Source of the DNA: Dysidea avara
Lineage: Eukaryota; Porifera; Demospongiae; Dictyoceratida; Dysideidae
Length of the DNA: 64,000 nucleotides
Direction: 5' to 3'
NCBI RefSeq assembly: GCF_963678975.1
Contig: NC_089281.1
Span: forward strand, 27,665,151-27,729,150
Positions 1 through 12,000 of the stretch are shown here, piece by piece. The translations under genes were made by a program, and so were the position numbers. The notes below the pieces were generated by a model. It was not told the DNA's origin. It worked only from the letters and a program-made list of their open reading frames with translations, and made no database searches. Position 1 is the first letter of the stretch. Each line of letters starts with the position of its first letter.

Positions 1-1340
1 ATCATACATATGTATTATTTACCATTTCATCTCATTTGATGGTTTCAAAAAAAAATGATTGAAAGAACATAATTCCTGTAAATCCATACTTTGTATTCAG
101 TTCTTACTGGTAAACTATCAGCTTTCTGTAGAAGATCAGATAAGTAGTTTTGCCAGCAGCAGATTTTGTGGAGTGAGCTGAAACTCCAATCAACTTCCCC
201 AAAACTCCAGCCAAAACCTGCTTTTGTCGGCAAAAGAAAGGTATTGATTATTACAACACTGATGGCTCGAGTCGCGCTTTTTGTACTGATGTGTGTCTGC
301 CAGGTGTGGTATATGGGTGTTACTAAAAGAGGAATAGGAAATCAGGAAACTGGAAATAGGAAATGACAAAATAGGAATCTATAGTGCATATATATTCATC
401 AAATTGGCAGTATGGGAGTAGTGAAGGTGCAAGCCGTGGACATATATAAACAAGAGTAAGCCATCAATGTTAATGGTTTCAGTCAAAAGGTCACCAAATT
501 CATGCCAAGTCCACGGTCCGAAACTTTGAACCAGCATACTGAGCTACTCAACTTTGCTAGGAGTAGAGTGACAATAGAATGTCTATTGCTGCAGACTGTA
601 CAAAACCTCATTCTTCAGACATGTGCCGGATCATTCAGTAGATCACCTCAGATTGGATTTGTATATATATTAATGTCACGAGTTCTCCTGTCGTATAGCC
701 ATGGCAATTCAAGTTCAACTATATATATACTGGATCAAACAAGAATTCTTTTGTTTCAAAGTTTGACACTAATCAATCAGCCTGGCCTGATAGTAGCTTG
801 AACAGAGTGAAATCTCACTAGCTACACACTGGTACTTGGTTCTTTCAAAAAGAAAATAAATCATTTTCAATAATGTGTTCCAAGAAAGCTGATCCAGTTT
901 TAGTTGTTAAGAATATGGTGATTCCTGATATTATGATGTCAAGCTAGGCACCAATCTATATGCTCAACACTCTATGCCACCAGTACTATCATGACTGTAT
1001 ACTGTATAGTGGGCTAAGTAATTTATAGCATTACACCTTGCAATGCTTGCAGTAGTATATACATGTTAAAGGCATTAAATTATTTTGTGATCATGATATA
1101 CTTCAATATGTCATTTTGTCAGTAATCATGTTTCTATTACTTAAAAGTATGGGTGTATATTTTCTCAGTAGATAGCTCCATTGCCATGATCATTTTCATA
1201 TATTCTAATAAAGTAGTCATTTCAAATCAGTTAACTACTTGACTACCCTATTAGAGTGCCAGTTTGATTATACAGGGGCTGAATTGATCTTTCTCTGTGA
1301 GAATTACTTTGGAAATTAGCTAAACTACAAGCATTTGTAT
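1..1340. other. Unassigned AT-rich DNA upstream of the LRR remnant
   Basis: No coding segment could be recognised. A short plus-strand open stretch ends at about 238 in AAAG followed by GTATTG, which could be a splice donor, but its translation resembles nothing I know. A 99-residue open frame at 502-801 lacks any recognisable motif. A degenerate copy of the CTCTAATAGAG-type dyad lies near 1244-1256. I see nothing else. Confidence 0.5.
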
Positions 1341-1672
1341 GCTTAAATTAATGCTTCTCCACCAGTTCAACATTTAGAGCAATTAGCTGTTGTATGTCCC
1401 AATCTACAGCATCTTAGTCTACGGGGTAATTATTGTTGTTTAGTGAGTTTAAAAGGTCTTTGTATGATTGCTCACTGTTGTCATAATCTTCGTGGACTAA
1501 ATCTGGCATTAATATCAATTGCTGCAGTAGAGAATCAACTACAATCGTGGAAGATATTAAGTGATATGAAGTTGACATACCTTCTTCTAGAAGCATGTCT
1601 CTTCCATCCTACTATCTCTACAGTAATTCATATGAAGAGCTTATAGTACAGGCATTTTATCAAGAATATTGG

Positions 1673-4308
1673 GTCAACCTCACACTAATTGCAACAAAAG
1701 CAAACTCAACAGATTTTGTTTCCTTATTATGTCCTCAATGACAGAAAAAAAATCCTAAGGAATCCTCATGGGGGAACAGTGTGAAAATCACTGAATTAAA
1801 AACCCACTTTTTTGCTCCTTAATGGTTTGATGTTTTTATTGTGTTTATAGTCATATCTCAGCTAGGATACTTATTTTATCAAAGCTTAATATTCCATTAA
1901 AAAGCTCTCGCAAAGACGAATCTTTTGGTGCTAAAATTATCACCTTAGGAAAATGTGTTAACGAGTTATAATATATCCTGGATTTGCTTATTCTTTGTAA
2001 TGCTTTGCAACTGTAACTACTGTAGTAATGCCTTTATGCATGTTTTTGTATGCATACAGAGTAGTATAGTGAGCTTGAGAGTTTTCAACCAGTTATGTTG
2101 TGGATGTGTGAAATATCGCGAGAATGATCCACCTGAGGTACAATATTGTATGGTATATAAGGCAAAGTAGTTGTAGTGGTTTTTTAATGCTGGTGATAAC
2201 TTGAGAAGAGTACTTACTAACTAACTAACTGAACAAGGCTTGAACCAGACTTTGTCAATCTTGACATTAGGTGCTGAAACCTGGGAATAAACCAGGGACC
2301 TTTAGATAAAGGTAAGTTGATTATTCAGTGTTTCACCTCACTCAAATATTCTCAATTCTTCTTTCAGCAATGTATGTACAACCTGTATTGTGTGCCATCT
2401 GCAAGACTTCTACAGACACAGGTGTCCCATCTTCTATTCTAACAGCAAAGGGTAGTTCAACCATCAACCAGGTCAGTATTGCCTGGACCAACAGCTATGC
2501 TTGTGGATGTAGTACATCAGCAATGTGGCCGCAAATACTGTAACCCACACCAATAGCAAAAGACACCAACCAAGAGGAGCCATTGCCAAGCACATCAAGC
2601 AATGGCAGACCTGTACTTCGGTCATCTGAGGAGGGATTTTCAGTCATCTTTGGTCATCTGAGGAGAGATTCAGATCGATCCACTGCTCCTCTTCAGAGAC
2701 TTACTACTGTCATGCAATCATAAGATGATCTGGAGTTAGCCTCCAAGCATGAGCTGTGCAACTATCCACCTGCTCTGTTTGATTCCTCTCTTTTGCTTCA
2801 TGAAGCAGACAAGCCAGCACTTGCTGATGCAATATGAAAGTGGTGTTAATGGCATGCAGTATATATTCCCTGGATGGTGGAGCACTTCTACAATGCATCC
2901 CATGATCTCGCGGTTCTAGATATGGGGACATCTGCCACCAGTACACAGAATATGTAGCACAAAAGTACAAAGATGCCACAGTTGTATTTGATGGCTATGA
3001 AAATATGAACACAAAAGATATGACACATCAGAGGCAGTCAAATGGAAACGCTGGTGCAAATGTGACAGCTGCTGCTAATATCACCATCACAATGAAGAAG
3101 GACCAGTTTTTAGCAGCAATTTATTTTCATGCTGAGTACAGAACTGGAGAAAAGCAACTGTAAAACTTACCATGCACCAGGAGATGCTGATCTTTTGATT
3201 GTTCAGAAGGCTGTTCAATCTGCTACCACCAGTACCACTGTGCTAGTTGGTGAAGACATGACCTCATTGTTCTGCTCTGCTACCATGCAAGTCTCGACTC
3301 CCATGGCCTCTTCTGAGCCAAAGAAAAGCTTCACGTCTAGAACATCAGGCCACAAAAAAAAAAAAAAAAAAGCTTGGTCAAGACATCTGCTACAACATCC
3401 TCTTCATCCATGCTATTCTTGGGTGTGATGACATAACATTACGTCTCTACATGGGAGTGGAAAGGGGACATCCCTTAGCAAGTTCAAAGCAAGCAGTATG
3501 TTCCATGAGCAGGCAAAGGTGATTCAGCCTCCACACATAATGTGAAAGATGCAGGAGAGAAAGTTCTAGAACTAGTCTACAATGGAATGTTAACTGACAC
3601 ACTAGATTCCCTCTGACATAAACGGTTCTGTGAAAAGGTGGCTTCAAAAACATCCCATGTAAAACCACACTCCTTACCACCAACTTCAGTAGCAGCAAAG
3701 TACCACATCCTTTGTATGTACCTTCAAGTTCAAGAATGGAATGGATCAGCTTCAGAACTTCATTCCAGAGACTGGGGATGGCAGGAGTGTGAAGAGAAGG
3801 GTTTGTGCCACTTCAAACATTTGTACCTTTTGCTCCCGAACATCTGCTACGGGTGATCAGATGCATCTGCCAGAACACTAAGATTCTTATGCAAGAAGCA
3901 CAACTTTGAGTGCACTCCCACTTGTGGTAACTGCAAGGGAACTGGCTGCACTACATATCTCATGACAATGATATCATACAAGGGCATTTGCTACAGTCCC
4001 TTTGATATCACCTGTATCTTATAACTCATTAACACATTTTCCCTAAGGTGATAATTTTAGTACCAAAAGATTCATCTTTGCGAGAGCTTTTTAATGGTAT
4101 AATATAAGTAGTGTCCTAGCTGAGATATCACTATAAACACTGTGAAAATATCAAACCGTTAAGGAGCAAAAAGGTGGATTTTTATTTCAGTGATTTTCAC
4201 ACTGTTCCCCCACGAGGATTCCTTAGGACTTTTTTTCTGTGATTGAGGACATAATAAGGAAACAAAATCTGTTGAGTTTGCTTTTGTTGCAATTAGTGTG
4301 AGGTTGAC
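1673..4308 (+). mobile_element. 2.6-kb DNA transposon with ~295-bp terminal inverted repeats
   Basis: The sequence starting GTCAACCTCACACTAATTGC at 1673 returns as its reverse complement ending at 4308. The match extends through about 295 bp, to near 1970 on the left and 4018 on the right, with small indels and point differences. I could not find a convincing target-site duplication at the exact ends, so the superfamily is open. The interior holds one decayed plus-strand gene. The element sits inside an LRR-like coding array. Confidence 0.85.
2560..3985 (+). pseudogene. Decayed transposon-borne gene, XPG-I-like region plus Cys-rich tail
   Basis: Across several frameshifts the plus strand reads SKHELCNYPPALFDSSLLLH with PALADAI (2740-2865), YGDICHQYTEYVAQKYKD with VVFDGYENMNTKDMTHQR (2918-3036), GDADLLIVQKAVQSA with VGEDMTSL (3182-3280), FLGV near 3418, then LPPTSVAAKYHILCMYLQVQ (3672-3731) and IRCICQNTKI with CKKHNFECTPTCGNCKGTGC (3856-3950). 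I recognise these blocks from a widespread uncharacterised invertebrate family whose intact members carry GDAD...GEDTDLL and a C-x-C cysteine-rich C terminus. The paired acidic motifs resemble the XPG-I/PIN nuclease fold, so a nuclease role is inferred, not shown. Here Asp in the second motif appears changed (GEDMTSL), and stops and frameshifts make the copy inactive. It may encode the mobility protein of its carrier or be a passenger. Confidence 0.6.
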
Positions 4309-4924
4309 TCACATAATGACTGTACTATTATTTGAGAAGTGCTCTAGCTTACAAGCATTGCAGTTAGATAATTGTTATATTTATGAAGTTGATATAAGTA
4401 TGAAATTTGGTGGTCACTTTTGTCCTATTTCCCAGTGCTGAAGTACAAGATGCCTTTGAGTCTACTGTTCTCCAAGATGTCATCAGCAGTTGTGAAGAGC
4501 TTATATGTTTATCATGCATCTCTGTACGAGCTTCACTATCATCTATGTACCACTCCACTTTGCAGCAGTTATGTATTGCAGATCAGGTTGATCTTCCTGA
4601 TGAATTCATGGAAACAATTTCAGCTCATGGTGGATTAGTACATGTAGTCTTTTCATGAAATCGGCAACTGTTAAAGGAGTCACCAGTCTTGTGAAGAACT
4701 CTCCAGAGCTGATGACACTGATAATTCTTACAGTTTATTCTATACATGATGAAGATGGCTCAAAGATTGAATCAAAAGATATTCGAAGAAAATGCTCCCA
4801 AATAGAAAATTGTTTGCTGTTGGAGACTGCAGACTGTTACAAGACTACAATGAAAGCCGTATGTTGTTGCTTAAGTTTTTGTATGGCACAGACCTCTTAC
4901 CTTTGTGGCTATAACATAAAGGCT

Positions 4925-6090
4925 AAGTAAAACTGCATGTAGTATAAAATAATATTATTATAGTCTTTCACTAATCATATTGTATGTTGCACATAATCAC
5001 TTATACATTTGCAAGTATCCATGTGAAACCTTCATATATTTTGTATTAGCATGCACTGAATACTAGTCTTGAAAGACAGGTGGTTGTGTGGTTCACAAGG
5101 TAAATTGACTTGAATATCCGATATATATCAGATGGAAGCACTCTAATAGAGTAGTCATGTAATAAGTCATTGATTAATAAAATTAATTGAATCTTGGATG
5201 GAGGACTGCACTCGCAGTGAAACTGGCTTAAGTTAGCCATTCATACTCACTATATATGTATTATTATTTTAGGTTTTCATTTTCCCACCAAAAATACCAA
5301 CGAAAACCAGTCTTGCTTTTCTTTCATAATACATCAGTTATGATTATTAATTAAACCCTCTTATGATACAGAGCAACTTGAAATGTTTCAATAATCGTTT
5401 TTTAACAGAATTTTCTACTGACTGACATCTAATGCCTTCACCTTCATGATGGCTAATGCTACAGGCTTGAATTGTTTTGTTTTTTTATATGTACAGTTAC
5501 ATGTTACTTTGATCCAAAACACTTGCCTTTTGCAATTTGTACAATGCATGAGCATAAACTTGGTATACCTTTGTCCTCATCATTTGTGTCCTATTTCTTT
5601 TTGTCACAGAGCAAGTTGTTGATTATTGGGTCACACAACAAAGGCTTTGGTGATGTCATGTAAACATACTGACAGCCTCTGACAGATACCTTGGGAACCT
5701 TTCAATGGTTAAATTCCTTCCTATTTCAATCTGATGTTTACAACAGCTAGCCTTATCACACTTACAGTTAGTCTTGTGGCCATAACTAGTGCTCTTTAAA
5801 GCTCCTTCTCATGCTGCTGCAATCTACAATAAACCCTCAAATAAAAATTATATTTTTTGTGAACGTGGTATTCTTTTTAGAACTCTGTTCCATCCCCTTA
5901 TGCTATCAAAGACACACAGTTGATAGGGCCACACACCATCTTGTTGTCATGACGTATGCAACACAAAATTAGTAATTTTCTGTACAACATGAGATGAAAC
6001 ACAACTATGCATGTGACTCTGCAAAAGAAAATCAATGAAGTCAATTTTGTTAAAATTTTTCAAGAAAATAGACACAATTCTCAAATGCTA
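4925..6090. other. Intergenic DNA with repeat fragments
   Basis: No gene is seen. The stretch from about 5270 to 5620 is a degraded copy of an interspersed repeat also found at 10565, 45600 and elsewhere (shared core TTTTCTACTGACTGAC). One copy of the dyad CTCTAATAGAG is at 5141-5151. The 3' untranslated region of the DUF4139 gene should run leftwards from 6093, but no clear minus-strand AATAAA was found close to the stop. Confidence 0.5.
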
Positions 6091-6093
6091 TAA

Positions 6094-9000
6094 TTACAGG
6101 TCTCCCAGTCCTTCAACGACCTTCCCTGAGGGATACTCCACCTGGTACTGGATGGTGATCACATGATCTGAACCAGCTGGCACCTCTAACTTCCACTCTA
6201 AATTGTTAGAGTTGTTCAGTTTTGGATTTGGTTCTGGACCATTTGGCTGCTTCTTGGGCAGTACTGGATTCGTCAGTGTTACCTGTTAAAAATGAAGGAA
6301 GTATAGAAACTTTTATATTGTAAATCAGCCTACTGCAATTTAAACTCAACAAGTAAAAGCAACTTTAAGTTTGGTTAGGGATCATAAAAGTAATGAAAGA
6401 AACAAGGGAGGTTGCCTACACCTGCAGATATACTAGCGAACATTTAATTCCTACTTCAGTCATGGCTATAGACTGAAGTAGAAATTAAATGTCCACTAGA
6501 CTAGTATACCTGCAGGTGTAGGCGACCTCATTGCTTTTTATTTCTATGGTCCCTAATGAAACTTAAAATTCCTGGTACTTGTTTGCTGACTTCTTTTGCA
6601 ACATAACAATGACTGGTGAATCAACCCACCCATACCACATCAAAGAATAATAGCACTACATATTCTAAAACAAATTTCACATCCAAACACCAACTAATCA
6701 ATTACTGAAAAGTGAAGTGGCCATTTCACTTCGTTTTCAGCTATGTTTTGCCTGTTACACATACAGCGCTATACAAAGTACTACAAATAAAGAGAAGTAC
6801 GAGAAGCACCTTTGCAACTGGTCCAGTTGATAAGGAAAGTATGGATCATTTCTGTTTAGTAAGCTATTATGCACTACCCGCAAATCAACACCTACATGTT
6901 AGTGGAGAAAGAAGCGGGATACAAAAGAAGATATAGATAAGTCCGTGATGCATTCACTGTAGCAGGCGCAAAGGCACATCTTGGAGCCTAGGTGAAACTG
7001 AATAGTGAAGAAATCAAATCCATAATGTATATAGATAGTCAGTAGAAAACTCTGTTACATAAAATTCCAAAGAAAAACGTGTTCAAAACATTTAGGATCA
7101 CTCTGAAGCGTTTTGACTTGACTATAGACTGCCAAGCTATAAATATGAAGCTGGTTTCTGAGTGATATTTTTGGGCAGGAAGTGCAAATCTTCATGTACA
7201 GTAAAAGTGTACTGTATGATACCATCACAAATGGTGAAGCATTCGGCATAATAGCATGAATTCTTTTAAACAGTTCAATCAAAAAATAGTGTGAAGTGAT
7301 AGTAAAAAATTTACTATCATAATAGTTTACTTAGCAACTATCACGATAGTGAATACCATCCTACTTTACCAAGTGGATATTTTTAAAGATGGATTGTTGT
7401 GTAGCTATGGCTTACACTTCTATGCTTGTTTTACTTGGTGACGTGGTCTAATAGCACTTTGCCAAGAGGACTTATTGAAATTGCTGACTGTTATATTAGA
7501 ATGTTTGACTGCTCTATTAGAGAGTATCTCACCTTACAAAGCAAGAGACCTGTTGGTCACAAGTAAAAGTGACATGAGTGTAGTGTATTGTATGTAATTC
7601 CACCTATGATAACTTTCAACATTGTTTTCACCTATATTAGGAGCGGGAAAAATAGGACAGTTTAAACACCTCACCTTCAGTTTTTCATCTTGACTACGAG
7701 GCACATGATCGGTGAAGGTGATGATGGCTGGTTCACCGAGACTGTTCTTCAGTTCTGTTACCTGCTTCATTGTGTATGTCACCGTCTTGGACAGGATACC
7801 CGTCTGTTCTCTGAACCTCTTCAGTGGCTTGTAGATCACCTTGATCCGAGGATCAACACCTTTGAATGATAAAGGAAAACATCAATATAGAAATACGAAT
7901 CCTAAAATATGCTTCTAGACTTATACTATTGAGAAGTAAACAACAATCTTTATAGTAGACACAAATCAATTACATGACAATAAATATGTTGCACTTTTTA
8001 ATATATAATCAATAATAAACACTTAAACAGTGGGCAGAGAGGCAAACTCTGCCCAGTCCTGGGATGATGGTATTGTTGCCATATTTTAATGAGCTATTTG
8101 GAGGCTCCTGGTAACAGTTCATCAATATAACCAGTTTGTACTACAGTGGAACCTGTCTAAAGCGGTCACCTTTGGGCCAGAAATATTTGGCCTTTATAGA
8201 GAGGTGGCTGCCTAACTCAATATCCTCCATAAAGCAGCCATAGGCCATAAACTGAGGTTTGGCCTTTATACAAAGGTTCCAGGGACTTATATACTCAGGT
8301 TTAGCTATAAAAATGCATTTAGCTATACTCCAGTACATCGCTTACTTACATAGCTAGCAGACAAATTAGCAGAAAAGAGCCTGAAGCTACTCTGAGTTTG
8401 GAGACAGCAATTGAGCTGACTATGATCCCTGGCTACAAAGTCTGTGAAGTAAAAACAGGAACTTCCTTAAAGACGGTGAACTGTTAACTACACAATTGCA
8501 AATCCAGGATCAAGATAGTAAGGTGAGCTTTAATTAGAATCACACTAAGAGGCAAAGTCATGGAGTGGCCATGAGCTTTTCTATACTGTGAGTTTATAAC
8601 TTTTCCGTATTACAGAAGTATAAAGTAGTGCAGCTAGTTTACTCACCATAATGGATGTAATTAACTGGCCACTTTGTGAGAGGCCTATTGTGTAGCGAAG
8701 TGCTGTTTGGGACTACTAAAGCTGGCTGTTATACGTGTTATAGAGGTGACCGCTTAATGCAAACTATTTCTGTACAAACTGATTGGGAATTGGTCGGGAC
8801 CGTAGTCACGTGGCTGCTATGTTGAGGTGACCGCCCAACTCAGGTGACCGTTAAGGGAGGTTCCACTGTAATTAGATTTGGTACCCAGATTTTCCAACAC
8901 AGCATCTTATTATTGTTGTTATTGTTGAACGGATGGCATAGTCACCTGGAAAAAAAAGGATTCAGCAGTTTTCTTGAAATTTAGAACCAACACTCTAGGG

Positions 9001-12000
9001 AGCTAATGTAAGTGCATGCTTAATGTCTGTCTACATCTAAGTGATCACAAGCCTTCAGTTTCTTGTACACATAATAGCTATATTGCCTGTATGTTCATGT
9101 TCTATTAGAACACTTTACTGACCTAGTGATACACTGAACTCCTCCCCTGGTGACACAGCTTTTAGACTAGTGTCTGTCACAAATGTCTGATCAAGAAACA
9201 CGTTAGCTGGTCCAGCCAGGAATGGATACTTGGAGTTGTTCTTCACTGTAGCCTTCAGGAAGGCATGAGGTGCCATCTTGGGGACAGTCTCATACTCAAA
9301 CGTTGGACTCAAATCTGCTGTACCCACTGACACCTAATATATAACACATTAATTCAAACCCACAATTACAAGTTGATAACCTTATGGGAGGCATTATCGG
9401 ATGGTATAGTAGCTTTACCGGTAATCTCAAAAGTAGTAGTGGATAATCCTTGAGATACATCAGCTTGTGGTATCTTCATTTGTTCTCTCTCCTCAGATTC
9501 ACTATAACCACTGGTCCTGTTGGGAGCAAAGACCATTGTACAGACATACATATTATACACAGTATACGTCACCAATCTCTCGCATGTTTGTGCAAACCCA
9601 AATTTTACAATATACAGAAAGTAAGAGTAAGTATGAACATGAGGGAAGCAAGAGTAAGTATGAACATGAGGGCAGTTGCTAATGGTGATACCATGATATT
9701 TGCCAAAGCAAACAAAATTTGAAAGTCTTTGTTTCATGTCCATGATGCATGCATGACCCAATCCTTTATTTACATGGTGTTTGAAACATTTCACTATTGT
9801 AGTTTTCTCACAGTTCCCATCTTAGCCCTAATCACAAGAAAGATGTATAAAAACTAAACAGTAAAAAATATATAACCTAAAATAGCTGGTACTAAAATTG
9901 TCATAAAAAGAGTAAAAAAGGTTTCCCAATTATCTGAATACATTAATATTTACTATGTGGTCATACAAGTAAATTGTTCCAATGAATAAACAAATAAAAT
10001 AAGTTCTGCTCAATAAACTTAACAGAATGCACACTTGATCATAACATATCCTGACATACTAACATTTAGGCAATAGAAATGTTTAGGTCCTATTGTATGG
10101 ACTGAAGACACACAGGGTAGGTTAGACCATACCTCTTCCTCTTCTTGCTTACTGATCCAGACCTGCTGAAACCAAACCCTCCAGATTTCTTAGAAAAGCT
10201 ATATTCATCCAATCGATAGTCTGGGACCTGGAATGTCAACTTGCACGTTCCCAGTTCAGGTATAGCCCCTCCCACACTGGGTGTGGCTGTAGACAAACAC
10301 ACATTGGTAGCATTCCTAATGAACAAAAACAAAATTCTAGCGTAAAATGTGAAAGATATTTATTCGAGGTGAATGTATTTGGAACTAGCAGACGAAGTAC
10401 ACATACATACACACAACACGTACATCACACAAAGATTAAAAAGTTGTCAGACAACCATATAGCACCATTTTTAGTAATAAAACCACCAACAAAATTAACA
10501 AAAATGGGTACACTCAGTTTTTATCATACAGTACGGTAGTACTGCATATTAGGAGATTTGGGTTTTTCTGGCCAAAAAAATCGCCCAAAAACCAGCTTCA
10601 CAACACCATCACCTTGGCAGTATTGGTTAGGTATAACCAAGCCCAAAAGTGCCTTCAGTACAATCCTAAAGGCTTCCAATAAATTGTTACAAAATTTCTA
10701 AAACAATTTATTCAATGAATTTTCTACTGACTAACTGCCTGCCAGGCAGGCAAGCGTAACTCTATAACGGCTAAGGCTATGAGCTTGATTTTTCACTGTT
10801 CGACGTCGCTTCATCCTGAGATGTGTCTTTTGGCATACCATAGTACACTGTACGTATAATGCACGTATCATGGACTTACCTTTGTCCTCCTTTGTGTCCC
10901 ATTTCTTTTTGCTGACAGCCTAAAATGTCAATTCACGGTAGCGTGATGCATGGCTTCCCTACAGTATGTTTGTAAACAGGAATTGTCTGTATTTTCCGTA
11001 GTGACTGGAGAGGTGATTCTAACACTGTTCTTCGTTTGTAATGCTGTGTAACAGGCTGAACATAGCTGAAAGCGAAGCATAGTGGCTGCTGCACTTTCAA
11101 GGCAGTAATTGATAGTCGAGGCACATAAATCGTTGTATTTTTGTGGTGACTGGATTGATTGCAGAGGCACTTCTTCTACTGTTTTTTGTTTGTAGTGCTG
11201 TGTAATGGGTTGAACATAACTGAAAGTGAAACATAATGGCCACTGCACTTCCGAAGCAGTATTTGATAACTTGGGGTGTGCGTTCAGACGAAAACATTAA
11301 TTCTGGCACTATCGTTTCTGTTGATGCAGTATGCGTGGGTTCACCAGTCATAATAATGTTACAAAAAAGAACAAGGTTAAGGAAAAATTAGGAATTTTAA
11401 GTTCGATTAGCGATCATAGAAAAAAGTAGGAAACAAGGAGGAGGTCACCTACACTTGCAGATATAATAGTGAGCATTTAATCCCTAATTCAGTCCATACC
11501 CAAGACCCCTTAGGGATAAAATGCTCACTAGTATATCTGCAGGTGTAGGCAACCTCCTCCCTGTTTCCCTACTTTTTTTTGCCATGATCCCTAATCAAAC
11601 TTAAAATCCCTAAGTTTTAAACCAGGCGCGTGCCAAAGCCAGCAAAGGCCGGCTGTGGGTGCACGCCTGGTTTACTGAAATTGTTTTCGTAAAAATGTGC
11701 ATGTGTGTGTGTGCATGTGCGTGTGTGTGTGTGTATGTGTGTGTACCTACCTACCTATGTTTGTTTGTCCGTACGCACCCACATGAGCAAAAACACTAAA
11801 AATGATAAAAAGCAGCCAGCTTGTAAGAATTGAAAGCAAAATTAAGTCTGTATTAAACTTCCACACACATAAACTTTGTGGTTTCTTCTCGGTGGTCTGA
11901 AATACGGGTATGGCGACTCTTCATATACTTCTTGAACGGCCTTCCCTTTTGGTTTTATAGATGTTTAACAACTTTAAAACAACACTGAAGGCCTCTTAGG

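Larger units (their letters stand above)
1365..4920 (+). pseudogene. Leucine-rich-repeat protein gene remnant split by a transposon
   Basis: The 5' part (about 1372-1646) reads as LRR-like helices: it contains LAVVCPNLQHLSLRGN, then a stretch with CHNLRGLNL, then LTYLLLEACLFHP. A 2.6-kb inverted-repeat transposon (1673-4308) then interrupts it. Reading resumes with FEKCSSLQALQLDNC at about 4327, continues through SCEELICLSC, TLQQLCIADQVDLPDEF and SAHGGLVHVVF (to about 4650), shifts frame to SATVKGVTSLVKNSPELMTL, and shifts again to an ending with LLQDYNESRM and GTDLLPLWL, with a stop near 4920. Repeated L-x-x-L-x-L spacing and C/N positions fit an F-box/LRR or similar repeat protein. No F-box or NACHT domain is visible, so the function is unknown. 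The insertion plus at least two frameshifts indicate a dead gene. Spliced introns could explain one shift but not the transposon junction within the repeat array. Confidence 0.6.

Noticed and set aside
502-801. 99-residue plus-strand open frame
   Set aside because: No motif, no splice context, AT-rich random-looking composition.
10928-11351. Overlapping minus-strand open frames with similar sequences
   Set aside because: Their similarity comes from a tandem duplication inside repeat B, not from a gene family.
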